Part shown: positions 18,044 to 26,413 of the stretch, piece after piece
Position numbering within the stretch: the stretch's first letter is position 1
Layout of the letters: every line of letters starts with the position of its first letter
Assembly (NCBI GenBank): GCA_028282885.1
Contig: JANQGX010000020.1
Location: 1-64,000, forward strand
Reading direction: 5' to 3'
Length of the DNA stretch: 64,000 nt
DNA from: SAR324 cluster bacterium
GTDB taxonomy: Bacteria > SAR324 > XYD2-FULL-50-16
Translations under genes and position numbers: made by a program
The notes under the pieces: generated by a model
Seen by the model: the letters and a program-made list of their open reading frames with translations, nothing else
Told to the model about the DNA's origin: nothing
Databases searched by the model: none

Positions 18044-19207
18044 ATGGATTTTAGTTTAAGCAAGGAGCAGTTGATGTTGCTCGATAGCCTGAAGGATATG
18101 GCTAAAAGAGAGGGATTCAGGGATCTGGCGTTTGAAATCGATAGAACCGGTGAATTTCCTGCTGATCTGTTAGGTAAGTTTGCCAAGATGGGACTATTGG
18201 GAATGACCCTATCCTCACAATTCGGTGGCGGAGATGAGGATTCCTTAACGGCAATACTGGCTATTGAGGAACTGGCAAAGCATAGTCCTATGATAGCCGC
18301 GGCCGTATTTGAATCCAATGTCGGGGCGGTTCGGGTCATCGACATGTTTGGCACCGAAGCCCAAAAAGAGGCAGTAATTCCGGGTGTATGCAACGGAGAG
18401 AACAGTGTTTCCGTCTGTATGACCGAGCCTGAATCGGGATCCGATCTGACATCACTGACAACTGTCGTGGAAGATAAGGGAGATCACCTCCTGCTGAATG
18501 GTCGAAAATGCTTTATTACGGGAGCCGGTCATGCCAGCCATTACGTAGTCTATTGTCGGTTCGGGGAAGAAAAGGGATACAAGGCTATTGGCGCAGTATT
18601 GTTGGAAAAGGGAACCGAAGGATTCAGTTTTGGTAAGCAGGAAGAGTTTATGGGACTCAGGGGTATGCCTTCCTGTGATCTGATCTTCGACAACGTTTGC
18701 GTTCCCAGGGAAAATGTGGTGATCAACAAAGGCGACTTCTCCAAACTCATGTTGACGTTTGATATCGAGCGTTGCGGCAACTCTGCCATGTGTCTTGGCG
18801 TGGCCGGTGGAGCGTTGGAGGAGGCCAAGAAATACACGACGGAACGAAAAGCTTTTGGCCGACCCATCTGCGAGTTTCAGGATATTCAGTTCAAGGTTGC
18901 TGATATGGCCATGAAACTGGATGCAGCAAAACTGCTGGTTTACCGCGCTGCCAGTAATGCGGGACAAGGGCTGCCTTCGATATATGAAGCTTCGCTGGGT
19001 AAGTGCTTTGCCAATGAAATGGTCAAAGAGGTGACAGATACCGCCATGCAGATTTTCGGCGGATATGGCTACAGCAAGGAATTTCCGCTGGAAAGAATGG
19101 CAAGAGATGCCAGGGCCTGGAGCGTGGCAGGGGGAACACTACAGATGCTGCGTATTACCATGGCCAGCATGATTTATGGAAGGCGATTTAGCCAAAGGCC
19201 GGACTGA
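18044..19207 (+). CDS. Acyl-CoA dehydrogenase with isovaleryl-type base arrangement
   Basis: A 387-residue FAD-dependent acyl-CoA dehydrogenase of normal length. FAD-binding signatures CMTEPESGSDL and KCFITGAGHA are present. The usual catalytic glutamate of the YEGT motif is absent: residues 361-365 read VAGGT. Instead Glu242 in FDIERCG occupies the helix G position used as base by isovaleryl-CoA and long-chain acyl-CoA dehydrogenases, so a branched or otherwise bulky acyl-CoA is likely. Electrons normally go to ETF, which is not encoded here. It follows the MmgE/PrpD gene by 77 bases and fits as the alpha,beta-oxidation step after CoA activation. Confidence 0.92.
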   Translation: MDFSLSKEQLMLLDSLKDMAKREGFRDLAFEIDRTGEFPADLLGKFAKMGLLGMTLSSQFGGGDEDSLTAILAIEELAKHSPMIAAAVFESNVGAVRVIDMFGTEAQKEAVIPGVCNGENSVSVCMTEPESGSDLTSLTTVVEDKGDHLLLNGRKCFITGAGHASHYVVYCRFGEEKGYKAIGAVLLEKGTEGFSFGKQEEFMGLRGMPSCDLIFDNVCVPRENVVINKGDFSKLMLTFDIERCGNSAMCLGVAGGALEEAKKYTTERKAFGRPICEFQDIQFKVADMAMKLDAAKLLVYRAASNAGQGLPSIYEASLGKCFANEMVKEVTDTAMQIFGGYGYSKEFPLERMARDARAWSVAGGTLQMLRITMASMIYGRRFSQRPD

Positions 19208-19366
19208 ATAGTCGAAAGGCACTGACAGGATAGGTACGACCACCAGCGATATTGCTATTAGATTTCAAGTTTGTTGGAAACGTGGTTTCCCCCACTAAAT
19301 CAGGGCCGATGAGCAATTGAAAGTGGTTGATTACGGTTAATAAACTAAACTAACAATAGAGGAAAC

Positions 19367-19807
19367 ATGGGTGAATACTATCGAGATGCGGATCAGTTGT
19401 TTGAAATATATGGCTATTTTTTAGACAGTGTGCTTCAGAATGATAAGATCGGTCCCAAGATGAGCAAGTCGGGAATCATCATCAAGTTTATCTATACCGA
19501 TCCGGACTGTGAAATCACCATCGATCTTAAGAATAAGCCGGAAAAAGAGGGATATTATGGAACCTTCTACCTGGGGCCTTGCCATCTAAAGGAGGATGTC
19601 TGGTCAAAACAGAGTGCCGACCATTCCCATCGATTCTGGCACGGTTTGGAGAACCCCATTGCCTCTGTGACAAGAGGAAAGGTAAAGCAGGGTGGCAAGA
19701 TCACAGCTATGTTAAAGCTGCTGCCGGTTGTCAGACCCACCTTTGGTGAATTCCCGGTCATACTCAAGGAAATGGGATACGAAGACCTGATCGTAAAAAA
19801 GAAATAG
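19367..19807 (+). CDS. SCP2-like lipid-binding domain protein
   Basis: A 146-residue soluble protein. The pattern of strands followed by HRFWHGLENPIASVTRGKVKQGGKITAML resembles the SCP2 sterol-carrier fold, in which the GK..eG loop and final helix close a hydrophobic cavity. No signal peptide or membrane helix is seen. A ribosome site (GAGGAAA) precedes the ATG. It lies between the acyl-CoA dehydrogenase (159 bases) and the tungsten oxidoreductase (126 bases) in the same direction, so it may bind the acyl or lipid-like intermediate of the pathway. The family call rests on pattern alone; a novel small protein is the alternative. Confidence 0.6.
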   Translation: MGEYYRDADQLFEIYGYFLDSVLQNDKIGPKMSKSGIIIKFIYTDPDCEITIDLKNKPEKEGYYGTFYLGPCHLKEDVWSKQSADHSHRFWHGLENPIASVTRGKVKQGGKITAMLKLLPVVRPTFGEFPVILKEMGYEDLIVKKK

Positions 19808-19933
19808 TTTTTACCTGAAGTTTTGTTTCAACCTGTTGGAAGTCTGCCTCCAAATGTACCGGGCTATAACAGATGAAAAACAACGCGCCGGTTTGCGGGC
19901 CATGTAATTCTTACAAATAACTCTGGAAAGACC

Positions 19934-21805
19934 ATGTCGGGATACTTTTATAGAATTGCAGATATTGATCTATCGAGCGGGAATGTGGCGGATTACCCCA
20001 TAGATCATCAGTATTACAGGGATTATATTGGGGGAGGTTCCCTGGCAGCACGGCTCTTTTTCGATCTCGTGAAACCTTGCATTGATCCTCTGTCGATTGA
20101 AAATCCCCTGTTCATCATGACGGGTCCCCTGGTGGGAACCGGTTTTCCGGGGAGTTCAAGATTTGCAGTTTGTGCCAAGTCCCCTTTAACGGGTATCTGG
20201 GGAGAGTCTACCTGCGGAGGAGCATTCGGAGTCAGTCTCAGAAAAAACGGATTTGATGGCATAATAATTCGAGGGCGGGCTTCCCAACCCGTTGTAGTGG
20301 AAGTTTTTGATGGAAGTATCACCATTGGTGATGCAACAAATCTATGGGGTCTGGATACCTACGAAGCAGCACAACAACTAAAGGAAGTCCATTCGGATCG
20401 TAAAAAACTGAGAACCCTGACAATCGGTCCGGCTGGTGAACACCGGGTACGGTATGCTTCGATCTGCCATGATCGGGCTAACCACCTGGGAAGAACCGGT
20501 ATGGGTGCTATCATGGGCAGCAAGAATCTGAAGGCAATCATCGCAGAAGGAACTGTCTCGTTACCCATCGCAGACGAGGAGGAATACAAATCTGCTCGCA
20601 AAACCACTTTGGAGGCAGCCAGGGAATCGATCGTTTCCATCTCCCTCAATCAGGCAGGCACCGCATCTGCCATGGAAATTGGGATGATGACGGGAGATAT
20701 TCCTATTAAGAATTGGCGTGTGGGAGAGGTGGAAGAGTTGGGTGATGAGTTGGGCGGAAATGCCATTGTTGAGAAGATCCTGAAAAAGCGGAAAGCCTGT
20801 CAGGGGTGTCCCATTGCCTGCAAGCCTGAGGTGAAGGTGGAGAATACCAAATATGATTTCGGCACAGGTCCGGGGCCTGAATATGAAACCCTGGGCACCT
20901 TTGGATCCATGCTCATGTCCCTGGATCTGGACGCTATATCCAAGGCGAATGATCTGTGCAATCGCCTGGGACTGGACAGTATCAGTTGCGGGGCCACCAT
21001 CGCTTTCATCATGGAAGCCCGGGAAAAAGGGTTTTACAGTGACGAACAATTGGATCACCTGGACCTTACTTGGGGAAATCTGGATGCGGTTATCGAATTA
21101 TTGAAAAAGATCTCTTACAGGGAAGGTTTTGGTGACATGGCCGCAGAAGGAAGTGCTGTTCTGGCGGAGAATTTACCTGAACAGGCCAGGGAGTTTCTGG
21201 TCACCATCAAGGGATTGGAGCTTCCTATGCACGATCCCAGGGGATTTCACGGAATGGGATTGGCTTACATGATGTCCAATCGTGGAGCCTGTCATCTTCA
21301 ACACTCGGTTCAGTCGGTTGAGCAATGCTCGGTCTCCTGGCCGGAGGCAGGTCTCGAAGATGAATATACCGGCACCGAAAGTGAAGGTAAAGCCAAAATG
21401 GTCTATATTTCCGAGGGAATAGGCCAGATGGCAAATGCCATTTGTCTCTGTCATTTCGCCCAGTGGGCTATCGGTCTGGAAAACACCCTGGCCGGTCTTA
21501 ATGCCGTAACCGGATTTGAGCTTTCACTCGAAGACTACATCAACATCGGCCACAGAAGCTGGCTTCTGAAACGATCTCTCAATAATTTAATGGGCGTCAG
21601 GGAGCAGGATGACAAACTGCCCGGCAGAGTTTTAACGCCTCTGGATGAAGGGGGAACGGGTGGCACGATTCCCGATGAAGCTCTCCTGAAGTTCGAATAC
21701 TACCAGATAAGAGACCTGGACCCGTCCGGGATTCCATCCGAACCGGCACTCCTCAAAGCCGACCTGGGATTTCTGATTGAGCCCTTAAAAAATATGAACA
21801 GTTGA
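19934..21805 (+). CDS. Aldehyde:ferredoxin oxidoreductase (tungsten, AOR family)
   Basis: A 623-residue enzyme of the AOR family, normal length about 600-620. Such enzymes bind a tungsten bis-pyranopterin and one 4Fe-4S cluster and interconvert aldehydes and acids with ferredoxin, or in some branches carry out other hydrogenation reactions. Seen here: the N-terminal domain with DYIGGGSLAARLFFDLV and LIMTGPLVGTG-like sequence, cluster cysteines in CQGCPIACKP with a further cysteine in ICLCHF, and the pterin-binding DPRGFHGMGL. It is oxygen-sensitive in known members, supporting an anaerobe. It is the last gene of the cluster and is followed by a clear terminator at 21827-21851. Confidence 0.93.
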   Translation: MSGYFYRIADIDLSSGNVADYPIDHQYYRDYIGGGSLAARLFFDLVKPCIDPLSIENPLFIMTGPLVGTGFPGSSRFAVCAKSPLTGIWGESTCGGAFGVSLRKNGFDGIIIRGRASQPVVVEVFDGSITIGDATNLWGLDTYEAAQQLKEVHSDRKKLRTLTIGPAGEHRVRYASICHDRANHLGRTGMGAIMGSKNLKAIIAEGTVSLPIADEEEYKSARKTTLEAARESIVSISLNQAGTASAMEIGMMTGDIPIKNWRVGEVEELGDELGGNAIVEKILKKRKACQGCPIACKPEVKVENTKYDFGTGPGPEYETLGTFGSMLMSLDLDAISKANDLCNRLGLDSISCGATIAFIMEAREKGFYSDEQLDHLDLTWGNLDAVIELLKKISYREGFGDMAAEGSAVLAENLPEQAREFLVTIKGLELPMHDPRGFHGMGLAYMMSNRGACHLQHSVQSVEQCSVSWPEAGLEDEYTGTESEGKAKMVYISEGIGQMANAICLCHFAQWAIGLENTLAGLNAVTGFELSLEDYINIGHRSWLLKRSLNNLMGVREQDDKLPGRVLTPLDEGGTGGTIPDEALLKFEYYQIRDLDPSGIPSEPALLKADLGFLIEPLKNMNS

Positions 21806-21826
21806 AGTCCATCTTACATCATGACC

Positions 21827-21851
21827 GGGTGGGTCTTACCACCCTGTTTTT
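21827..21851 (+). terminator. Rho-independent terminator after the AOR gene
   Basis: Stem GGGTGG (21827-21832) and CCACCC (21839-21844) with a six-base loop, followed by TGTTTTT. It marks the end of the 8.3-21.8 kb transcription unit and separates it from trmO. The remaining bases to 22153 hold no visible gene. Confidence 0.8.
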
Positions 21852-22153
21852 CGTTATCCCTCAAGCTAACTGTTTTTTCAAGATCTTCTGAACAAATTCT
21901 GAAAAACTGAAACCAGTTTGAAACCGGTATCTTTCAATCGAGTTTGGATCGTTCAGACCCGGTAGATTGATCAGCGGAACATGGACAATCCCCTCCCGGC
22001 AATGCTAAAACCTTGATTGGATGAACGGTATTAATAGCGTTTGTTTGATTATGAGTGGACTGTTGTGCCGTCAAAGATGTTGTGTTTGACTTAAATCTGA
22101 ATCAAAGAAGTGATTGGCCCGATTAGTCTTACACGCAGGAAAACTAACTTACC

Positions 22154-22582
22154 ATGAAAATCGAATATAACAGTATTGGGATTGTACATACGCCTTTGAA
22201 AAATTTGAATGATATTCCCAAACAACCAGGCAGGGGGAAGGGGATTGAGGGAATTGTTGAACTGTTGCCTGATTATCAGGCAGGATTGCGGGATCTGGAT
22301 GGATTTTCCCACATCATACTTTTGTGCCACTTTCATCAAGTGACGGAATTCAAACTGGATGTAGTACCCAACGGAAGAACCGAGATCCGGGGGCTTTTTG
22401 CTACCCGCACACCGAGGAGACCCAACCCAATAGGTCTCTCGGTGGTCAGGTTGCTCGGTGTTGAAGATAATCGACTAAAGATATCTGATTTGGACATTTT
22501 GGACGGGACTCCACTGCTGGACATCAAGCCCTATTTTGATCCCCTGGAAGAGGAGGATGAAATCAGAACAGGGTGGTTTTAA
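22154..22582 (+). CDS. trmO: tRNA N6-methyltransferase TrmO (TsaA/UPF0066 family)
   Basis: A 142-residue protein of the TsaA-like/VirR family. E. coli TrmO methylates N6 of t6A at position 37 of some tRNAs using S-adenosylmethionine. Signatures: GIVHTPLKN at the start, VELLPDYQAGLRDLDGFSHIILLCHFH in the middle and the strongly conserved GLFATRTPRRPNPIGLSVVRLL, ending with LDILDGTPLLDIKPYF. It is shorter than E. coli TrmO (235) and lacks its C-terminal extension, as do many archaeal and delta-proteobacterial members, so the substrate may differ. It stands alone, 300 bases after the terminator of the preceding cluster. Confidence 0.85.
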   Translation: MKIEYNSIGIVHTPLKNLNDIPKQPGRGKGIEGIVELLPDYQAGLRDLDGFSHIILLCHFHQVTEFKLDVVPNGRTEIRGLFATRTPRRPNPIGLSVVRLLGVEDNRLKISDLDILDGTPLLDIKPYFDPLEEEDEIRTGWF

Positions 22583-23012
22583 GAAGTAGTCCGCAGGAAT
22601 CCAATCAGCATTTATCAAAATCATCATCCAAAATTATTCGGTTTCGGTCCGGCTGAGAAGGGCTCTCAGCCCAAGTCATCTGAGATGCCTCTTAATCCCA
22701 CCAGTAAATAAGCGGTACCGTTTTCCGAGATCACAACGTAGGTCAGCAGTAGCCAATGAAGAGAGAAAACATGAATTCCGGCCCACAGAATAGACATAAC
22801 TAGATTTTGAGATCATCGTGTCGCTGTAATTTGATACGGAATATTGTCCCGTGTCTCAAATTTCGAATCCGAACGAAATTCAGGATACTTTTTGACCTTG
22901 CCGAATTCGGTTTAAGACATGAAACTGTAGCGGTTGAATCTAAAATGATAGAGAGACGACCGGGTATCGCAAGCATGTATGTTGCCCGATACCCGGTTTG
23001 AATAGGGTTTGC
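22583..23012. other. Intergenic region between trmO and the flavin oxidoreductase
   Basis: 430 bases without a convincing gene. The only clear structure is the long inverted repeat at 22959-22997, listed separately. Two converging transcripts end here. Confidence 0.6.
22959..22997. terminator. Inverted repeat between convergent genes (bidirectional terminator-like)
   Basis: ACCGGGTATCG (22959-22969) pairs perfectly with CGATACCCGGT (22987-22997); inside, GCAA and TTGC can extend the stem past a two-base bulge. It lies 16 bases after the stop of the minus-strand flavin oxidoreductase. There is no good T-tract on either side, so it could be a transcript-stabilising hairpin rather than an intrinsic terminator. 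Confidence 0.55.
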
Positions 23013-24125
23013 TTAGCTAAGTGTCCGGAGAGCGTTCGGTGAGAAGGCTTCAATCAGATGGTATTCTTCGTTTCGGATCTTTGATATCCACCCGGCATCA
23101 GCCAACAAAGCCCTGCCAACGGCAACCAGATCGAATTCACCTCTTTCCAGCCTCTCCTGCAGCTTTTCCAGACCGGTGGGCTGGGCTGTTTTGCCACCGA
23201 AGGAAGCGGTAAAGGTCGAATCCAGGCCCACGCTCCCCACGGTGATGGAGGGTTTTCCCGTAATCTTTTTGGCCCAACCGGCAAGATTGAGAGGGGAATC
23301 TTCAAATTCCGGTTCCCAGAAACGTCTGGTGCTGGCATGGAAGATATCGACACCGGCTTCGGAGAGAGGTACCAGTATTTTCTCCAGTTCGGTCGGTGTT
23401 TCGGCCAGTTTGGCCTTATAATCCTGTTGTTTCCATTGTGAAAAGCGAAAGATAACCGGGAAATCCTTGCTAACGGCTTCACGTATTGCAGTGATGATAT
23501 CCAGTGCAAAATTGAGCCGGTTTTCCAGGGAACCGCCGTATTTATCGGATCTTTGATTGGAACCCTTCCAGAGAAACTGATCGATCAGATATTCATGTGC
23601 CCCGTGAATTTCAATACCGTCAAAACCGATTTTTTCAGCATCTGCTGCTGCCTTGGCGAACGCATCAACCACAGCGTTGATTTCCTGTTGGTCCATGGCA
23701 ATGGCTTCCAGCGTCCCGTCTTTTTCCAGGTTCATGGCGCTGTAGCCGGGAATTGAAGGATCGGGCTCCATGCCCTTTTTGCGTATATAGCCGACATGCC
23801 ACAATTGGGGAACAATTCTTCCCTTATGTTTGTGTACTTCCGAAACAACCCGGGACCAGCCTTGCAGGGCATCTTCACCAAAGAATCTCGGGACTTTTGG
23901 ATAGCCGTTGGATCCCGGGTGGTTTACCGTTGTACCTTCCGTAATAATAAGTCCGACCCCGGCTGCAGCTCTTCTCCCGTAATAGGCCACAACGTCCTCT
24001 CCCGGTATACCTCCCGGTGAAAAACTTCTGGTCATTGGGGCCATGACGATTCGGTTGGGCAGATTAAGGGGACCTGCGGATACGGGGTCAAAAAGAGAGA
24101 TTATGTTGTTCATTTGGTTTTTCAC
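23013..24125 (-). CDS. NADH:flavin oxidoreductase (Old Yellow Enzyme family)
   Basis: A 370-residue FMN-dependent TIM-barrel protein of the Old Yellow Enzyme family. Seen: NRIVMAPMTRS near residue 25, the Trp/His PQLWHVG segment near 105, the FMN and substrate-binding HGAHEYLIDQFLW with the following NQRSDKYGGSLENR, and VGRALLADAGW near the end. Members reduce activated C=C bonds or nitro groups with NAD(P)H. Length fits the single-domain (non-2,4-dienoyl-CoA reductase) class. The start is a GTG at 24125 or the ATG at 24113; neither has a ribosome site because the T-tract of a hairpin lies directly upstream. It is the second gene after a small ORF at 24212-24424. Confidence 0.9.
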   Translation of the reverse strand: MKNQMNNIISLFDPVSAGPLNLPNRIVMAPMTRSFSPGGIPGEDVVAYYGRRAAAGVGLIITEGTTVNHPGSNGYPKVPRFFGEDALQGWSRVVSEVHKHKGRIVPQLWHVGYIRKKGMEPDPSIPGYSAMNLEKDGTLEAIAMDQQEINAVVDAFAKAAADAEKIGFDGIEIHGAHEYLIDQFLWKGSNQRSDKYGGSLENRLNFALDIITAIREAVSKDFPVIFRFSQWKQQDYKAKLAETPTELEKILVPLSEAGVDIFHASTRRFWEPEFEDSPLNLAGWAKKITGKPSITVGSVGLDSTFTASFGGKTAQPTGLEKLQERLERGEFDLVAVGRALLADAGWISKIRNEEYHLIEAFSPNALRTLS

Positions 24126-24155
24126 AAAAAAACACCCGGCTGTTTAGACCGGGTG
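24126..24155 (-). terminator. Intrinsic terminator/attenuator directly before the flavin oxidoreductase
   Basis: On the minus strand CACCCGG (24155-24149) pairs with CCGGGTG (24139-24133) around a nine-base loop and is followed by seven T residues (24132-24126), ending exactly at the proposed GTG start of the oxidoreductase. It probably ends the transcript of the small gene at 24212-24424, and may act as an attenuator for the oxidoreductase. A 12-base palindrome GATACATGTATC (24155-24166) abuts it upstream. Confidence 0.75.
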
Positions 24156-24211
24156 ATACATGTATCGGGGTTCATTCGAATCATATGGTACCTCCGTGCG
24201 AGACACCGATT

Positions 24212-24424
24212 CTAATTGCCAAGGAAGAAATCATTGATAGCAGAGTAGGACTCTTTCTGTCTCATGAAATCTTCATAGTTAACGTCATTGGCTTCCAGTT
24301 TGGTTATTTTGCCGCCTTTTTTCAGGTATTCATCAACCGCAGCCTGAATATCGTTACGAGTTGGCTGGAATGATACGGATTTTCTCTTTTTTGATGCTCT
24401 TTTTTGCCAGCGATTCATGTTCAC
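24212..24424 (-). CDS. Small basic protein, function unknown
   Basis: A 70-residue protein starting with a lysine/arginine-rich stretch (RWQKRASKKRKSVSF), followed by a helix and the turn YLKKGGKITKL, ending in an acidic/aromatic tail. A textbook ribosome site (AAAGGAGGTGA, eight bases before the ATG) and a terminator 57 bases after its stop argue that it is translated. The YLKKGGKITKL segment recurs in small uncharacterised proteobacterial proteins as far as I recall. No signal peptide or membrane helix. The basic N-terminus could bind RNA or ribosomes, but nothing visible proves it. Confidence 0.65.
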   Translation of the reverse strand: MNMNRWQKRASKKRKSVSFQPTRNDIQAAVDEYLKKGGKITKLEANDVNYEDFMRQKESYSAINDFFLGN

Positions 24425-24728
24425 CTCCTTTTAATATTTACTGGTTCATTCGCAATCCCTACAAATCACATGATCTATTTAACTGAAATATTTATGCCAT
24501 CGGCACGCTATTTTACAGATTTTTTACATCTTCGTTAAAAATACATAATTTCAGCAAAATAGATACGGTCAGAGTTTGAATACGTTTTGTTTTCGAGATG
24601 ATCATCTCCCTCTTGATTGTCAATGTGCCATCATATTTGGTGAATCTTAGGCCAAAATGGACCCAATCGGTCAGATTAGCCTCGGTTACATTTTCATTAC
24701 GGACAGATATTTAATGATGCCAAAGATT
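24425..24728. other. Intergenic region, promoter side of the small basic gene
   Basis: 304 AT-rich bases between the small basic gene and the protease gene, both on the minus strand. No gene or clear hairpin is seen; it should hold the promoter of the small gene. Confidence 0.5.
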
Positions 24729-25715
24729 TTATACTGCCCATCCGATATCTGCTTCCTGCTCAGCCTTGATTTCACCCAGTCTTTCAATTCGGGCATGGGT
24801 GTTGGGATGGGTTCTCAGGATTTCCGGAATGTTTTTCATATAGGGCGCATAAAGCCGCTGCCAAAATCCCATTTGCCGGCTGATTTTCCGCAGGGCGTTG
24901 GCCAGACCGATTGTATCATTTGACAGTGCTACCGCATCCAGATCAGCCCTGAATTCACGATTTCTGGAAAGTGCGTAATGAAACAGGTGACTGATCATCG
25001 GGGCCACCATTAAAAGTAGAATGGGGAGCCAGGGAATCACAGACATGTTCAGCAGCAGCAAGGGCAGATTGAACAGAAACAATACCTGGCCGAAAAAAGC
25101 CATGTATCCAGTCAAACGACGAATCTGTTCCGTAAAAACCATGAGTCGGATATCATTGTTTTTCAGATGCGCAATCTCGTGAGCCAATACTCCGTTTAAC
25201 TCCCTGGGATTCAGGTTGTTGAGCAATCCCCTGGAAAGAACAATCGCCGCTTTGTCTCGATCTTCAAGAGTATATGCATTCACTTCGGGTGAAAAATCTA
25301 TAAAGAGGGCAGGAAGTTTATTCAGTCCCGCTTTTTGGGCCAGTTTCTCCACCATTTCATGGATTCTCCTTCCTTCCCACAGATGCAGCATTTGAACCTG
25401 TTTTCGTTTCAGAATCTGCTCGATTTTCAATCCCGAAGTGATAAAAAAACCGGATAGGGTTACCAGCGATGCCACAAGCACTCCTGCCACACCTGCGACT
25501 GTATAGCCTATTGCGCCCAGGATTAGAATCATACCGGACATCATGAAAAGAAATGTCAGGCTATCCTTTAACCTGAACATCAACCATTTAGCACCGACAA
25601 CAGAATTTTTCCTTTGTCTTGGTTCCCGGCCTCTTATATTGTGCGCCGGGATGGCTATATACCCATTTCCCGAAGGAATTAAGATTTGATCCTGTTCATT
25701 ATATTGATTCGTCAT
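24729..25715 (-). CDS. M48-family membrane zinc metalloprotease (HtpX-like)
   Basis: A 328-residue inner-membrane protease. Zinc ligands are in HEIAH (His179, Glu180 catalytic, His183), with the third ligand Glu254 in RNREFRAD, as in HtpX and other M48 peptidases. Two hydrophobic segments near residues 55-95 and two near 205-245 give the HtpX-like topology, with the active site in the cytoplasm. HtpX degrades damaged membrane proteins. The N-terminal 40 residues are an extra hydrophilic extension compared with E. coli HtpX (293). GGTAAGGA precedes the ATG. It has no close co-directional partner, so it is probably a single-gene unit. Confidence 0.9.
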   Translation of the reverse strand: MTNQYNEQDQILIPSGNGYIAIPAHNIRGREPRQRKNSVVGAKWLMFRLKDSLTFLFMMSGMILILGAIGYTVAGVAGVLVASLVTLSGFFITSGLKIEQILKRKQVQMLHLWEGRRIHEMVEKLAQKAGLNKLPALFIDFSPEVNAYTLEDRDKAAIVLSRGLLNNLNPRELNGVLAHEIAHLKNNDIRLMVFTEQIRRLTGYMAFFGQVLFLFNLPLLLLNMSVIPWLPILLLMVAPMISHLFHYALSRNREFRADLDAVALSNDTIGLANALRKISRQMGFWQRLYAPYMKNIPEILRTHPNTHARIERLGEIKAEQEADIGWAV

Positions 25716-26413
25716 TTTCCTTACCCCAATTGAGATTCATTAGAGTTCCTTCTCTTTCCTGATTGTCGTTTCGATTCCGTAAAACGACGATGAACTTGCT
25801 TATCACCGCAAAACAATTTTTTGAAAACAATTCTGCAAATTACATGCAACAAAAATATAGTTTATCATTACAGCATATTACAAAAGAAAGACAAAAGGGG
25901 GTAGGCCGGAATGGCCGATCTGAACTGAAGGGTTTTGTCAGAGTTGTTGGTGAATCCGGCGTTCATGGGCTGAAAAGGGACCATTTGGTCACTTCGGGTG
26001 GTGAGCATGGATCTCGTCTTGGATTGCGTCACATGGGTGAGTAGTTGTTGCCGTAATAACCCGTTCGTCCCCTTGTTTATTCCGCAATGTACTCCTGCCG
26101 GTTTCTGGTTATGCTGTAAAGAGGGGTTACACAAGGTTTGGACCCCGAGGCAAATCTCAAAATCAACCAACCTCCGTGAGATGATCGATAATCGATCATT
26201 TTTCACCAAGTGCCGGGTTTTTTCATGCCCATGATCAATAGGCGGTAAGATAAAATCCGCAATTTCAGCAGGTTGTAAAGAAGAATTCTATGGTATCAAA
26301 CCTGCAGTTTAAACCTCTGTATGTCGGCTTAACCATGATAGCCTTCAACCGGTGTTTCCAATTGCCACTGTCGCACACAAGAAAATTCCACAACTCAAAA
26401 GGGGTCGATCAAT
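25716..26413. other. Long intergenic region without a recognisable gene
   Basis: Nearly 700 bases between the divergent protease and cheD genes. Short open frames exist on both strands (for example 25763-26044 plus, 25868-26209 minus) but neither has a ribosome site, domain or codon pattern I trust. A small AT-rich hairpin ATGATCG/CGATCAT with T-tract lies at 26181-26205. The region may contain decayed coding sequence or a non-coding RNA. Confidence 0.5.

Noticed and set aside
25868..26209. 113-residue minus-strand frame in the protease-cheD gap
   Set aside because: No start signal, no recognised domain and odd composition; not called as a gene.
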